Positions 43,052 to 54,694 of a stretch of DNA of 64,000 nt are shown here, one piece after another; positions within the stretch are counted from its first letter, which is position 1, and every line of letters begins with the position of its first letter. The notes under the pieces are model-generated. The model was not told where the DNA came from, searched no databases, and saw nothing but the letters and a program-made list of their open reading frames with translations. Source of the DNA: Dactylorhiza incarnata. Lineage: Eukaryota; Streptophyta; Magnoliopsida; Asparagales; Orchidaceae. The position numbers and the translations under genes were made by a program. Location: the NCBI GenBank assembly GCA_033032865.1, contig JAWHQI010000023.1, forward strand, positions 744,001-808,000, given 5' to 3'.

Positions 43052-43250
43052 TAGCGATCAACAAATTATTTTGATCACTAAATCATTTTTAGTGATAATA
43101 ATTATTTTGGTCATTAAATTATTTTTAGTGATAATAATTATTTTGATCACTAAATATGTATATTTAGCGACAATTTTTATTATCACCATTCGTGACCGCT
43201 TTGTGATCAATTGAATTTGGTCATTAAATGTGCGTAAAGTATTCTTTTGA
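43052..43250. repeat. CACTA-like subterminal motifs
   Basis: TTTAGTGATAATAATTATTT and TGATCACTAAA repeated; continuation of 41928-42601. Positions 43251-43656 hold no recognised gene. Confidence 0.5.
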
Positions 43251-43656
43251 TACTAATGCAAAAAATAGTTCGAACAAATGCAGAAATTATAGAAAGGTTT
43301 ATTTTTTCTTACGGTAATAAATAATATAGAATACATAGAGCTATTCATGATGTATGATGTTTCTAAGGCAGCCAATAATAATATACATAGCCCGGTAATT
43401 TCACCGTTGTAACTACCGTAACCACAAGACGGACGAATCACGTTCAACGATTTGGAGCACATTGATCGCCATTTTTTGGATATTCCCATCTTGCCCCCCG
43501 GGCAGTTCGGTCATTTCAGGCAGCTTTGTTGATGGTGTTGAGCGCATTGAACAAGACCTGTAATCTATAAAATTAAGAAAGGTTAACTGCCGCGCGTTTC
43601 GGGAACGTGGAAAACGTTGTGAGCGCACGGTGAACGCGGAAACGTTCTGAGCGTGC

Positions 43657-44411
43657 TGTACAACCCTCATATTTGTCGAGCGAGCCCAGCTTGATGCAGA
43701 CAAGTTAGTATTTTCGAGCGTGAGCCCTAAAAAAGGAGGGGAGAGTGGACCAACTGGTCCACTCGCCTGCCCCTCAGTGCAGAAGGGGGCGAGTGGACCG
43801 AGGTCCAGTGGGCGAGTGGACCTGAAGTCCACTCGCCCGGCGAGTGGACCTGAAGTCCACTTGCCCGGCGCGAGTGGACCGAGGTCCACTCGCTGGCGCA
43901 AGGGAGCAGGTGAACCGTGGTCCACTCGCCCAGTGCAAGTGGGGCGCGTGGACCTCGGTCCACCGGCCTAGTGCTAGGGGTCCACTCGCCCACAGCCAGG
44001 TGAGAGATGGAGTGGACCGTGATTCATATTTTCAAGCAGCGGAAGTCGGCTATTGACATACCATTTTGGCTATCCGCAGACCAAATTTAGAATCCTATAA
44101 ATAGTCCCTCATATGCACCTTAAGGGAAGGCCTGATTTGTGGTTTTCTTGAGAGAGCTTATGCTTTCTTCTTGCTCTCTGGTTCTCTTAGGTGCCGAGCT
44201 CGATCTTGGTTTGGGAGGGGAAGATCCTTAGATCTTTCGTGTTTGTGGCGGGGCCTCGCTGCGGCTTAGGGGTCTGTTTGGAGGATTTAGTGGTCTTGCG
44301 AGTGCCCTCGGTTCTAAGTGCCCAATTATTTGTTCTCACCTGTTAGAAGTAAGGGTGAGCCGCACCCATTTTGGGGTCCGAACTCCGTGAATCAAGTTTT
44401 TGGTTCCAACA
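43657..44411 (+). repeat. Tat-lineage LTR in plus orientation
   Basis: 755 bp from TGTACAACCCTCATATTTG to GGTTCCAACA, with TATA (CCTATAAATAG) at about 44095-44105 and about seven GCGAGTGGACC/GGTCCACTCGC palindromes (43740-44000). No pol or gag is attached. The 5-bp flanks (CGTGC, GCTTC) do not match, so it may be a recombined rather than a clean solo LTR. Confidence 0.8.
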
Positions 44412-44761
44412 GCTTCCGCGTTCACCTGAGGTCCACTTGCCCATGCATCGGGCTAGTGGACCCGAGGTCCACTCCCCACACGTCGGGCGAGTGGACCCGA
44501 GGTCCACTCGCCCACTCACCGGGTGAGTAGACCTCGGTCCACTCGCCCCCTCGCCCCCTCGCCGGGCGAGTGGACCTCTCGCCCCCCTTCTGCTCTGAGG
44601 GGCAGGCGAGTGGATAAGTTGGTCCACTCGCCACTCTTACTTCGAGGGGCGGGTGAGTGGACCAATTTGTCCACTCTCCCCTCCTTTCTTAGAGCTCACG
44701 CTCGAAAATACTAACTTGTCCGCATCAAGCTGAGATCGCTCGACAAATATGAGGGTTGTAC
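44412..44761 (-). repeat. Tat-D 3' LTR, incomplete
   Basis: Ends GGGTTGTACA at 44761 followed by the conserved polypurine complement CAATCCCCGCTCTTTGCGAG. The TGTTGAAA half is missing. Palindromes GCGAGTGGACC/GGTCCACTCGC fill 44425-44690. Confidence 0.8.
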
Positions 44762-44873
44762 ACAATCCCCGCTCTTTGCGAGCTTATCTTAAGCTCGAAA
44801 AAAAAGTCTAACCCACTCATTTGGCGAGTAAGTAGGATTTTTAGGGAATCTTTTAGTGGGTCCCTCCAGACGG

Positions 44874-44881
44874 CTATAAAA
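44874..44881 (+). promoter_or_regulatory. TATA box of Tat-D antisense gene 1
   Basis: CTATAAAA in the same position relative to the polypurine block as in Tat-A. Confidence 0.5.
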
Positions 44882-46035
44882 CCCCGGAGAGGGGGGCAAG
44901 CTTCAACTCAAAAAATCCCACTCCCCCTCAGTCTAGTCGAGAGGCATCCTCCCCAGGATATTCGTGCTCGCCTCAAAGCTCTCCGCGGGAAAAGTCGAGG
45001 TGACCTGGCAGAGCTCAGGGATATCGTACAAGAACATTTGCATACCTCTTCAGTGCGAGTGGAGAGGTTATCGCCTAAAAACACCATCTTGAGCCGGTGT
45101 GCGAGGCGGCGTCTTCAGCCTCACTAATGTCTGAATTTGACCTACACTTGGGGACCTCGAACATGGTGTCGTTCCATCACCCTTCTTTCTTTTTTGATCG
45201 CTGCCTAACTTTAGTCTCGCTTTTTAATATTACCAACTCGGCCTGGGCGAGAAAGGTGGGTCTCGTGATAAGGGTGGACCGAAAGGTGTCGGCGCTCGAA
45301 CAAGTCACGCTTCTCACCCTCAAAGTCCCGTTGTACACTCCCCAATCCTAGGTAAGCAGCTTCACCTGACCTTAATAATTATGCTTGTACTCGTAATGAT
45401 GACCGCATTAAATTGCAGTACCTTCGTTCTCAGTTGCAGAAGATGCTTGGCAGGGAGGGACGCCAGCTCACGACCCTACCAAAGACTCGCCACTACCAGC
45501 ACGCCGGTGGACTCAATTCAACTCATACGCGAGCCTTCCAAGCAGCACAGTCCTGGAGGATCTTCTCTGAGAGCCGGTGCAGGGAAATCCCTGGTCCTTC
45601 TTCCTTCCGGTAACTACGACACACTGCCGGAACACTTTATGGGATGGCGACGCGAGCACACATCTCCCCGCCACGGAAAAGGGGAGATAACCTCGCGAGG
45701 TAAGTCTACTGCGAAAAACCCGTGCGTGTCAAATTTATTAGTGACGAGTCACTTGCTCCTGCAGGTCCATATGAGGCCTCGACCGGCGGGTCAGGACAGA
45801 AGGGAGTCTTCTCGCCTCCTCCATCTCCTTCGACGATCGATGAGCTCGTCGGGGATCTGTCCATCATTACTGAGCTGAGGGACCGTCTGGTTAACATAAT
45901 TTCAAGGCAGGGATGCTTGCTCCACGAGCTCTAAGAGGGGCGAGGGTTCGTTGAGCCAAACCCCCTCACCCGCATCCGCGCGCTGGAGCAGCGGATGAAA
46001 GTGCTGGAAGCTGACTTCACCCTGCTCGCAAAGGA

Positions 46036-46040
46036 GGTTC
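46036..46040. other. Target-site duplication of the copia element (left copy)
   Basis: GGTTC at 46036-46040 and again at 54148-54152. Confidence 0.95.
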
Positions 46041-47031
46041 TGTTGGAGTTACCATTGTGATCTAGAAGTGGTCAAACATGTAATGTCACTGCCAACGCGA
46101 TATGAGCCTGCAGGGTCGCACATAAGAGCATGTGGAGAAGTTGGAAGATTGACTGTGTTGGTAAAGGTTACCAATCACCATATAGAATCGGGGAAGTGTA
46201 GCAAATGTTGCTGTCGGAATTCGTCGGAATTCGTCGGATATGATTCGTCGGATTCGTCGGAATTCATCGGATCGTTCCGTGGAATCCCGACGAATTGTTA
46301 CAGAGATCCTTAACTCGGCAAATGTTGCCGTCTGATATGATTCGTCGGAATTCGTCGGATTGTTCCGTGGAATCCCGACGAATTGTTACAGAGATCCTTA
46401 ACTCGGCAAATGTTGCCGGCTGATGTGATTCGTCGGAATTCGTCGGATTATCCCGTGTAAACTCGACGAATGCTGATTCGTGAAATCCCGACGAATTTAT
46501 ACAGAAAGAGTTCTTTTTCTATATGGACTGCAGATAGAGATTCTTTTACGTCTGTTTATACTTCGGCTATAAATAGAACTTAATCTTAAGGGTTCAGTAC
46601 GCTCTTCTTACGCCTCCTGGAAGAAGACCCGACGGAAGGTGTTCCGCCCGAACCCTAGACGGAAGGAGTTCCGCCGCCCGTTTGCCACCGCCGACCTCCT
46701 CTCCGACGATTGTCGCCGGTGTTGTTCTTCCTGAAGCGGATCTAGCAATTCGTGGAAGTGCAAGAGTCCAGTCTTCTTCTCCCGGCTCGTGTGGATCTCT
46801 GTAGAGACGTAGACATAATTCTACGTGAGAACTCTCTTTTCCGCCGACAGGAATCTTCTTCTTGGAGCATCTAGGTTGGATTTGATCCAATCCCTCAAAG
46901 GTAATTTAATACCTAGCAATTTTATTAACTTCTTGAATCAATGTTCATGGCCCGATCCGAATTTTTTTGGGTTGTTTCTCTTTATTTCCGCTGCACCTAC
47001 ATGTGATGTATGGTTCATGAAAAACCCAACA
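46041..47031 (+). repeat. Copia 5' LTR
   Basis: TGTTGGAGTT to AACCCAACA. Three tandem units of about 80-100 bp (46215-46500) contain ATTCGTCGG arms paired with CCGACGAAT. CTATAAATAGAAC at 46568-46580 is the probable TATA box. Confidence 0.95.
46215..46500 (+). repeat. ATTCGTCGG/CCGACGAAT palindrome array in the copia LTR
   Basis: Each unit has one or more ATTCGTCGGA blocks, the spacer TTCCGTGGAATC, then CCGACGAATTG, forming a 10-bp stem. The 3' LTR (53325-53620) has an extra 9-bp block, so the array varies by slippage. Confidence 0.85.
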
Positions 47032-47032
47032 G

Positions 47033-47044
47033 TGGTATCAGAGA
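47033..47044 (+). other. Primer-binding site of the copia element
   Basis: TGGTATCAGAGA, one base after the LTR end. Confidence 0.88.
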
Positions 47045-47220
47045 TAGGTTCTGGTCATGAATGTTGTTTCAGAAGTTAGGTTATTCCAGTACGTGCAAAT
47101 CTAGGTATTTGGAAGCGTTCTAAATGTTAAGATTTCTTCTTGGAATATCACATTTGATGTGATTTTGTGTGGTTTCTGGTGGTGAGATTTCAAAAAATGT
47201 CAAGATTTCTTCTTGGAATA

Positions 47221-47390
47221 TCACGGTTACTGCTAAGGAGACCACCGCCAGGGGCGCTGCCCCTTGGACCCCGTTAGGGGCTCTGCCCCTAAGACCCCGC
47301 CAGGGGCGCGGCCCCTTGGAACCCCGCCAAGAACGTCTGGGATATCGTGGTAATTTCTAATTGTTAGAAATTGTTGTCTCCTTAGCAGTA
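47221..47390. repeat. Inverted-repeat cassette with GC hairpin minisatellite in the copia leader
   Basis: GGTTACTGCTAAGGAGAC (47224-47241) is mirrored by GTCTCCTTAGCAGTAACC (about 47371-47388). Inside are three roughly 26-bp units with self-complementary AGGGGC...GCCCCT cores (47250-47325). Outside, ATTTCTTCTTGGAATATCAC occurs twice (47132-47152, 47203-47222), so a short insertion may have duplicated its target. The rest of the 1.18-kb leader (47391-48215) has no gene. Confidence 0.8.
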
Positions 47391-48215
47391 ACCGTCCCTC
47401 AAGTGGTTAATGAACCCTTGTATTGTTTTGGATTTTGAATCCAACAATGAGAGACGAGCTTGTCTACTGCTTTAAGTCGAGTTGTCTTTGCCTTTGTCCA
47501 ATGCATGTAAATCTGAAGATTTGGAAGAGTTCTAAATGTCCAGATTTAGCCCTTTCGTCTATCAAAGGTTGATAGTCTTATGTTGTGCACATAAGGGATG
47601 CATGTGGATTTTAGAAATTTTATTTTCCTGTTGATGTGCACTTTGATCAAATGTTGATCATGGTTAAGTGTTAACCTATTATTAAAATTAAAATCCCTTC
47701 ATTAAATATTAAGTGTTCGGATGCCTTCCGATGGATGGCACTTTTCCTGCCTCGATCGATGAAGTGTGGGCTTGCCAAAGCAAGGTGCATTAATCTATCT
47801 TGGTAAGGGTGCGAGCGGATAATTGTGATATCCCACTGTCGACACTGGGTCTAACTTAACTAGGTGACCTCAAAGGTTGAGTGCCTAGAGGCATAGGGTT
47901 GGGATGCACCATATGATGGATGCGAATAAGGAGTTATTCACCAGCCATACAAGAGTTGCATGAGGTTGCAATTGGCAAGCGTTGCCTACCTAAATAACCG
48001 CATTATGAGAGGAACGCCAAAGCGGCCTCGTGGTGTTGGTGAAATACAGATCTTGTCCACTAAGAGAGTAGCTCGCATGGACTCTCCGAATTGACAGTGA
48101 GGGTTATCAATTTGAATAAAATAGTGGGAGTATTTAATTGAAGTCCAAATTAAAATAAATTGTATTTTGAAATTTTGGTACTGATTAAATTCTGCATGAA
48201 TTCTTGTAGAATTCC

Positions 48216-51200
48216 ATGGCAAGTGGTTCACATTCCACCTTGTCCCTGAGAGCTATACTTGAGAAGGACAAGCTAAGTGGGACGAATTATATGGACTGGT
48301 ATAGGAACCTGAGAATTGTTCTCAGGCAAGAGCGAAAGCTCTACATCTTGGAAGAAGAAGCCCCCGAGGTGCCGACCGGGAACTCGTCCCGTGTTGATAA
48401 GGATGCTTATAAGAAGTATACCGATGATGCCTTAGACGTCGAGTGCCTTATGCTTGCCACCATGAACTCTGAGCTTCATAAGCAACACGAGAACATGGGG
48501 TGCAAGGAGATTGACGAGCACCTAAAGAAAATGTTTCAAGGGCAAGCTCGTCAAGAGAGGTTCGATGTCACGAAGGCATTATTTCAGTGCAAAATGGGAG
48601 CTCGAGACTCAGTTGGTACTCACGTACTCAAGATGATTGGGTATATAGAGAACCTGGAGAGACTGGGTTTTCCTCTGGGTCAAGAGTTGGCCACAGATCT
48701 TATCCTGCAATCGTTGCCGGATAGTTATGAGCAGTTCGTCTTGAACTACAATATGAATGAAATAGACAAGACACTGCCCAAGCTCCTAGGCATGTTGCGA
48801 ACTGCCGAGATAAACATGAAGAAGGCCAAGCCTGCTAGTCCCATATTGATGGTACATAAAGGCAAGGGTAAGGCCAATGGCTTTAAGAAGACGAAGGTGG
48901 GACCTAAGTCACATCTTGAGCCCAAATCTTCTGCGCTGAAAAAGAAGAGCACCGTGAAGGAAGGGAAATGCCACCATTGTGGCAAGGCTGGTCATTGGAG
49001 GAGGAATTGTCCTTCGTACATTGAGGGTCTGCAGAAAATGAAGGGAGGTATGACTTCCGCTTCGGATATTTACGTTATAGAGATAAACCTTTCTGCTCCT
49101 TTATCTTGGGTATTGGATACCGGATGTGGTTCTCACATTTGTACAAATGTGCAGGAACTGAAAAGGAGAAGATTGCTGAGTAAAGGAGAGGTGGACCTGC
49201 GCGTCGGCAATGGAGCAAGAGTTGCTGCTGTAGCCGTAGGGGTTTACCGTCTTTCTTTGCCCAGTGGGCTTGTAATAGAACTTAATAATTGTTATTATGT
49301 TCCGGCCATAACTAGAAACATTATATCCATTTCATGCTTAGACATGATTGGTTTTTCTTTTATAATTAAGAACAATTGTTGTTCTATATTTAAGAATGAT
49401 GTTTGTTGTGCTGTAGCTCAATTGTTTAATGGTCTTTATGTTTTGAACCTGGACCATCCAATCTATAATGTAGATAATAATAAAAGACTAAGAACAAATG
49501 ACTCAAATCCTACATATCTCTGGCATTGTCATTTGGGCCATATAAACGAGAAGCGCATATCTAAGCTCCATAAAGATGGACTATTGGACTCATTTGATTA
49601 TGAATCATTTGAGCGATGCGAGTCTTGTTTATTAGGCAGGATGACTAAAGCCCCTTTCACTGGTTGTACCGAGAGGGCTGAGGATCTCTTGGGTGTTGTA
49701 CATAGTGATGTATGCGGGCCCATGAGTTCTATGGCTAGAGGTGGGTATTTCTACTTCGTTACATTTACTGATGATTTCAGTAGATACGGATACGTTTATC
49801 TTATGAAGTGCAAATCCGAAACTTTTGAAAAGTTCAAAGAGCTTAAGAATGAAGTGGAGAACCAATTGAGTAAAAAGGTTAAAGCACTCCGATCTGATCG
49901 AGGTGGCGAATACCTGAGTCATGAGTTCCGTGATCATCTGAAAGAGTGTGGTATTGTATCACAGCTCACTCCACCTAGGACACCGCAGCATAATGGTGTG
50001 TCTGAGAGGAGAAATCGTACTCTGTTAGACATGGTACGGTCGATGATGAGTCATGCAGACTTGCCTGTTTCCTTTTGGGATTTTGCTTTAGAGACTGCTG
50101 CAATGACACTGAATCGCGCTCCGACGAAAACAGTTCTAAAGACACCATATGAGATATGGACTGGGAAGCGTCCTAGCATGTCATTCATTAAAATTTGGGG
50201 CTATGAGGCATACGTACGACGTCAAATGCCTGACAAGCTGGAACCCAAATCAAATAAGTGTTATCTGGTGGGATATCCTAAGGAAACGAAAGGATATTAC
50301 TTTTACCTACCGTCTGAGGGCAAAGTGTTTGTCGCAAGGACGGGTGTCTTCTTGGAGAAAGAGTTCTTATCAAGAAAGACGCAATAGGTAGAATTTGAAG
50401 AAGTTCAAGAACCACAAGTAGTGAATGAACCAAAGTTGGATTCTGAGCCAGGACTACAAGATGTTGTAGCTGGAGAACCTGCTCAAGAGACACAGGTCCT
50501 ACGTAGATCTGGTAGACCAAGATTTGAGCCTGAGAGATATGGATTTCTCGTGTCTCAAATAGGTAATGTGTTGATTATGGATCATGATGATGAACCAGCG
50601 ACCTACCAAGAGATAATGAATGGACCGGACTCCGACAAATGGCTTGAGGCTATGAAATCCGAAATGGACTCCATGTATACAAACCAAGTTTGGAACTTGG
50701 TGGAACCACCTGAAGGGGTACGACCCATAGGGTGCAAGTGGGTCTTCAAGAAGAAGACCGTCATGGATGGGAATGTACAGACATTCAAAGGGCGACTGGT
50801 GGCTAAGGGTTTCAAGCAAATTCATGGTGTTGACTATGATGAGACCTTTTCCCCTGTTGCCATGGTAAAGTCCATTAGGATATTGCTTGCTATTGCTGCG
50901 TATTATGACTACGAGATCTGGCAGATGGATGCCAAAACGACTTTCCTAAATGGAAACCTCCTTGAGGAAGTGTACATGACACAACCCGAGGGTTTTGTAT
51001 CCCCAAATGAAGCCACTAAAATATGTAAGCTGAATAGGTCCATCTATGGATTGAAACAGGCCTCTAGAAGTTGGAATCTTCGTTTTGATGAGAAGATCAA
51101 AGAGTTTGGTTTTGTCAAGAACGAGGATGAACCGTGTGTTTACAAGCGAATCAGTGAGAGCATTGTTGTCTTCCTGATATTGTATGTAGATGACATACTG

Positions 51201-52172
51201 TTGATCGGGAATGACATACCTACCCTGAAAGTTGTTAAGAACAACCTAGGGAACTGCTTTTCTATGAAGGACTTGGGTGAAGCGACTTACATACTCGGTA
51301 TTAAGATCTATAGAGATATATCGAAGAAGTTGCTGGGTTTGACCCAGAGTACGTACATTGAGAAGGTGTTGAAGCCGTTCAACATGCTTGAGTCCAAGAA
51401 AGGATTTTTGCCCATGTCTCATGGTGTAAATCTCTCTAAGGACCAGTATCCAAAATCTTGTGAAGATAAGGACCGCATGAAGTTGATTCCATATGCTTCG
51501 GCAATTGGGTCAATCATGTATGCAATGTTATGTACTCGACCCGATGTCTCTTTTGCTTTGAGCATGACTAGTAGGTATCAGTCTTATCCTGGTGAATGTC
51601 ACTGGATAGCCGTGAAGAATATCCTGAAGTACTTGAGAAGGACTAAGGATGTATTCTTGGTGTATGGTGGAGAGGAAGAGCTCGTTGTAAGTGGTTACAC
51701 GGATTCCAGCTTCCAAACTGATAGGGATGATTCGAAGTCTCAGTCAGGGTTTGTGTTTTGCCTGAGTGGAGGAGCTGTGAGCTGGAAGAGTTCCAAGCAA
51801 GAGACAGTTGCTGATTCTACAACTGAGGCCGAGTATATCGCTGCGGCAAATGCAGCGAAGGAGGCTGTATGGATTAGGAAATTCATCGGCGAGCTAGATG
51901 TAGTTCCTAGCATTGTTGGTCCCGTAGTTCTCTACTGTGATAACAATGGTGCAATTGCACAATCTAAGGAACCTAGATCCCATCAGCGCTCCAAACACAT
52001 ACTTCGATGGTTCCATCTTATTCGTGAGATTGTCGAACGAGGAGATGTGAACATTTGCAGAGTGCCGACTGAGGAGAATATTGCAGATCCACTGACAAAA
52101 CCTCTCGCGCAGAGAAAGCATGATGGTCATACTAGATCAATGGGTATGCGATACCTGAGTGATAGACTCTAG
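48216..52172 (+). CDS. gag-pol: Copia Gag-Pol polyprotein with a single in-frame TAG
   Basis: One frame of 1319 codons. Gag N-terminus SLRAILEKDKLSGTNYMDWY; zinc knuckle CHHCGKAGHWRRNC at about 252; aspartic protease WVLDTGCGSHIC at about 299; integrase zinc finger with HCHLGH near 436 and C..C near 467; catalytic Asp 497, Asp 561 and Glu 597 (SDVCGP, SDRGGEY, NGVSERRNR). TAG at 50385-50387 (codon 724) follows integrase. RT then runs to YVDD at about 990, and RNase H has SGYTDSSFQTD at about 1158 and a final DPLTKPL block. All catalytic motifs look intact. The stop sits between integrase and RT, an odd place for programmed suppression, so a recent point mutation is more likely. ATG 48216 is the first good start after the leader. 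Confidence 0.95.
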
Positions 52173-53148
52173 TGGGAGTCTTGTGGGTTGCATATAAGAT
52201 ATTTATATATTCTGTTGGCTGTTTATTATTCATATGATGAATAGTGTACCAATTATTTCTTTTTATAATTAATGGCAAGTTCTTTTATTATGATATACTG
52301 TTTCTATATGATAGAATAAAATTCGTGATAAATACCCTTAGAATGTTCGCTTCCATAGGACATCAAGTACGTGACTTGAATGTGAGAGCCTATGATTTCG
52401 AAGCTTCATTCTTAAAAGGTCCCTGGTCGAGGTATCATCGTAGAAGCTAAGGGTGATGATGATACATTAAGACTAGCATGTGTGTTGACTGATGACCGGT
52501 TCTCACAGGTCATGATATTGTGATATCAAGTCATCACGTGGGTACTTGCTAGTGAACTAGTTGTACTGGACAGACCCAACCTGAGACTACTTTGTGGATT
52601 GTTACTTAAATGTGTCACAAGTAGGTCTCATTTGACAATGGTGTTGTGGTCCTTTGACCTGAAGTCACAACATTCACTGAGTGAGGAAGAGCGTGCTTTG
52701 ATGTCATCTAAAGTCTTCCTTGAAGAAGGTTGATGATAAGGGTGGTCGTTGGGTACGTTACGAATCATTTGGGTGTTTGGGTGTGAGCAGATATGGGATT
52801 TGTCCTCCTATATAACAGGAGTTGCATCCATGGGCCCCTTGATGGAATTGGACTGAGAAATGCATGGCCATGCTTGGTTGAGTCAATATGTGATATTGAG
52901 CTCACCATTCTCTGGAAGTCCGTTTTAGATCAAGAAACTTGGATTGAGCTATTATGAGGGTGACATGGTCCATGCCTCTAGTTCTTTCCGGATGTAAGGG
53001 ACAAAGGGACAAAGACAACACTGGAACATTGGTCATGAAGGCTTATGAGTTATGAACTCTTATTGCTTGGGGAGCAATGATGCATTGCTAGATGTCGCTC
53101 ATTGTTTGTGAGGTTTTTGTTTGATACTTTCAAGATCAAGTGGGAGAC
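52173..53148 (+). other. Copia 3' untranslated region
   Basis: About 975 bp between the pol stop and the 3' LTR, without ORF, ending in the purine-rich GATCAAGTGGGAGAC. Confidence 0.7.
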
Positions 53149-54147
53149 TGTTGGAGTTACCATTGTGATCTAGAAGTGGTCAAACATGTAATGTCACTGC
53201 CAACGCGATATGAGCCTGCAGGGTCGCACATAAGAGCATGTGGAGAAGTTGGAAGATTGACTGTGTTGGTAAAGATTACCAATCACCATATAGAATCGGG
53301 GAAGTGTAGCAAATGTTGCTGTCAGAATTCGTCGGAATTTGTCGGATATGATTCGTCGGATTCGTCGGAATTCGTCGGATCGTTCCGTGGAATCCCGACG
53401 AATTGTTACAGAGATCCTTAACTCGGCAAATGTTGCCGTCTGATATGATTCGTCGGAATTCGTCGGATTCGTCAGATTGTTCCGTGGAATCCCGACGAAT
53501 TGTTACAGAGATCCTTAACTCGGCAAATGTTGCCGTCTGATGTGATTCGTCGGAATTCGTCGGATTATCCCATGTAAACTCGACGAATGCTGATTTGTGA
53601 AATCCCGACGAATTTATACAGAAAGAGTTCTTTTTCTGTATGGACTGCGGATAGCGATTCTTTTAGGTCTGTTTATACTTCAGCTATAAATAGAACTTAA
53701 TCTTAAGGGTTCAGTACGCTCTTCTTACGCCTCCTGGAAGAAGACCGACGAAAGGTGTTCCGCCCGAACCCTAAACGGAAGGAGTTCCGCCGCCCGTTCG
53801 CCACCTCCGACCTCCTCTCCGACGATTATCGCCGGTGTTGTTCTTCCTGAAGCGGATCTAGCAATTCGTGGAAGTGCAAGAGTCCAGTCTTCTTCTGCCG
53901 GCTCGTGTGGATCTCTGTAGAGACGTAAACATAATTCTACGTGAGAACTCTCTTTGCCGCCGACATGAATCTTCTTCTTGGAGCATCTAGGTTGGATTTG
54001 ATCCAATCCCTCAAAGGTAATTTAATACCTAGCAATTTTATTAACTTCTTGAATCAATGTTCATAGCCCGATCCAAATCTTTTTGGGTTGTTTCTCTTTA
54101 TTTTCGCTGCACCTACATGTGATTTATGGTTCATGAAAAACCCAACA
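53149..54147 (+). repeat. Copia 3' LTR
   Basis: 999 bp, same ends as the 5' LTR. Many differences are C/T or G/A, as expected from cytosine methylation decay. Confidence 0.95.
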
Positions 54148-54685
54148 GGTTCAACTTTCTTCTGGAGGCATGGTAGAACCAATAGAGGACCACCTGCGCC
54201 GAGTAGAGGCTACCATACGCCCTATGAACGAGGAGATCGCTTCGACTCGTGAGTGTATCAGATCTTTACACGGGCTGAAAGTTCGCACTCGAGGCATAGG
54301 CTTCTAGGAGTGGACCCAACACTAAGCGAAGCTAATCTAGCTCTTATTTCTTGCCGCTTTTAACTTATCTTCCTGCAATATTGTACAATAAAAAACCACG
54401 CATAACTACTTGACTTGCCTTGCGCGGTCATGATTATCTCTCCCCCATTTATTCTTTCTTCTCTTTTAAGTGATGTGGTTTATGCGCAATATACTTGTGT
54501 CGCTTAACATGGTTGTCAGCTGAATGCAGGGATAAGAGCTAAGGTGGCGAGTGGGAGTGAGTGGAAGAGTCGAAACGGGAGAGTGGGAGAGGGAGAGTGG
54601 TAGAGGGCGAGTGGGATGGGGCGAGTGGGTTGTGCATGCTTGCGCAGCCTCCCACTCTCCTCTCTCCTCCTAAGCCAATCTTCTA

Positions 54686-54694
54686 CTATAAATA
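54686..54694 (+). promoter_or_regulatory. TATA box of Tat-D antisense gene 2
   Basis: CTATAAATA 104 bp before ATG 54790, conserved with Tat-A (7472-7482). Positions 54308-54680 hold the intergenic spacer. Confidence 0.6.

Larger units (their letters stand above)
46041..54147 (+). mobile_element. Nearly intact Ty1/copia retrotransposon
   Basis: LTRs 46041-47031 (991 bp) and 53149-54147 (999 bp), about 2.7% diverged by eye. Flanked by GGTTC, with primer-binding site, polypurine tract (about 53137-53148) and a gag-pol frame broken by one amber codon. Order protease-integrase-RT-RNase H is Ty1/copia. I do not assign the lineage. Confidence 0.96.
44900..54307 (+). pseudogene. Tat-D antisense gene 1, interrupted by the copia element
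   Basis: The start region reads ASTQKIPLPLSLVERHPPQD, parallel to MSIHKPSTRPLSQEMIER in Tat-A, but no ATG is kept at the matching place. Further exons include IDELVGDLSIITELRDRLVN (about 45838-45934, TAA after HEL) and a helical segment up to 46040. After the copia element it resumes at 54153 (SSGGMVEPIEDHLRRVEATI) and ends at TAG 54305-54307. At least one stop and probable frame changes are present. Function unknown; coiled-coil content agrees with Tat-A. Confidence 0.55.

Noticed and set aside
50385..50387. Programmed stop-codon suppression in copia
   Set aside because: Position between integrase and RT and the lack of the usual following context make a point mutation more likely; kept only as a low-interest check.
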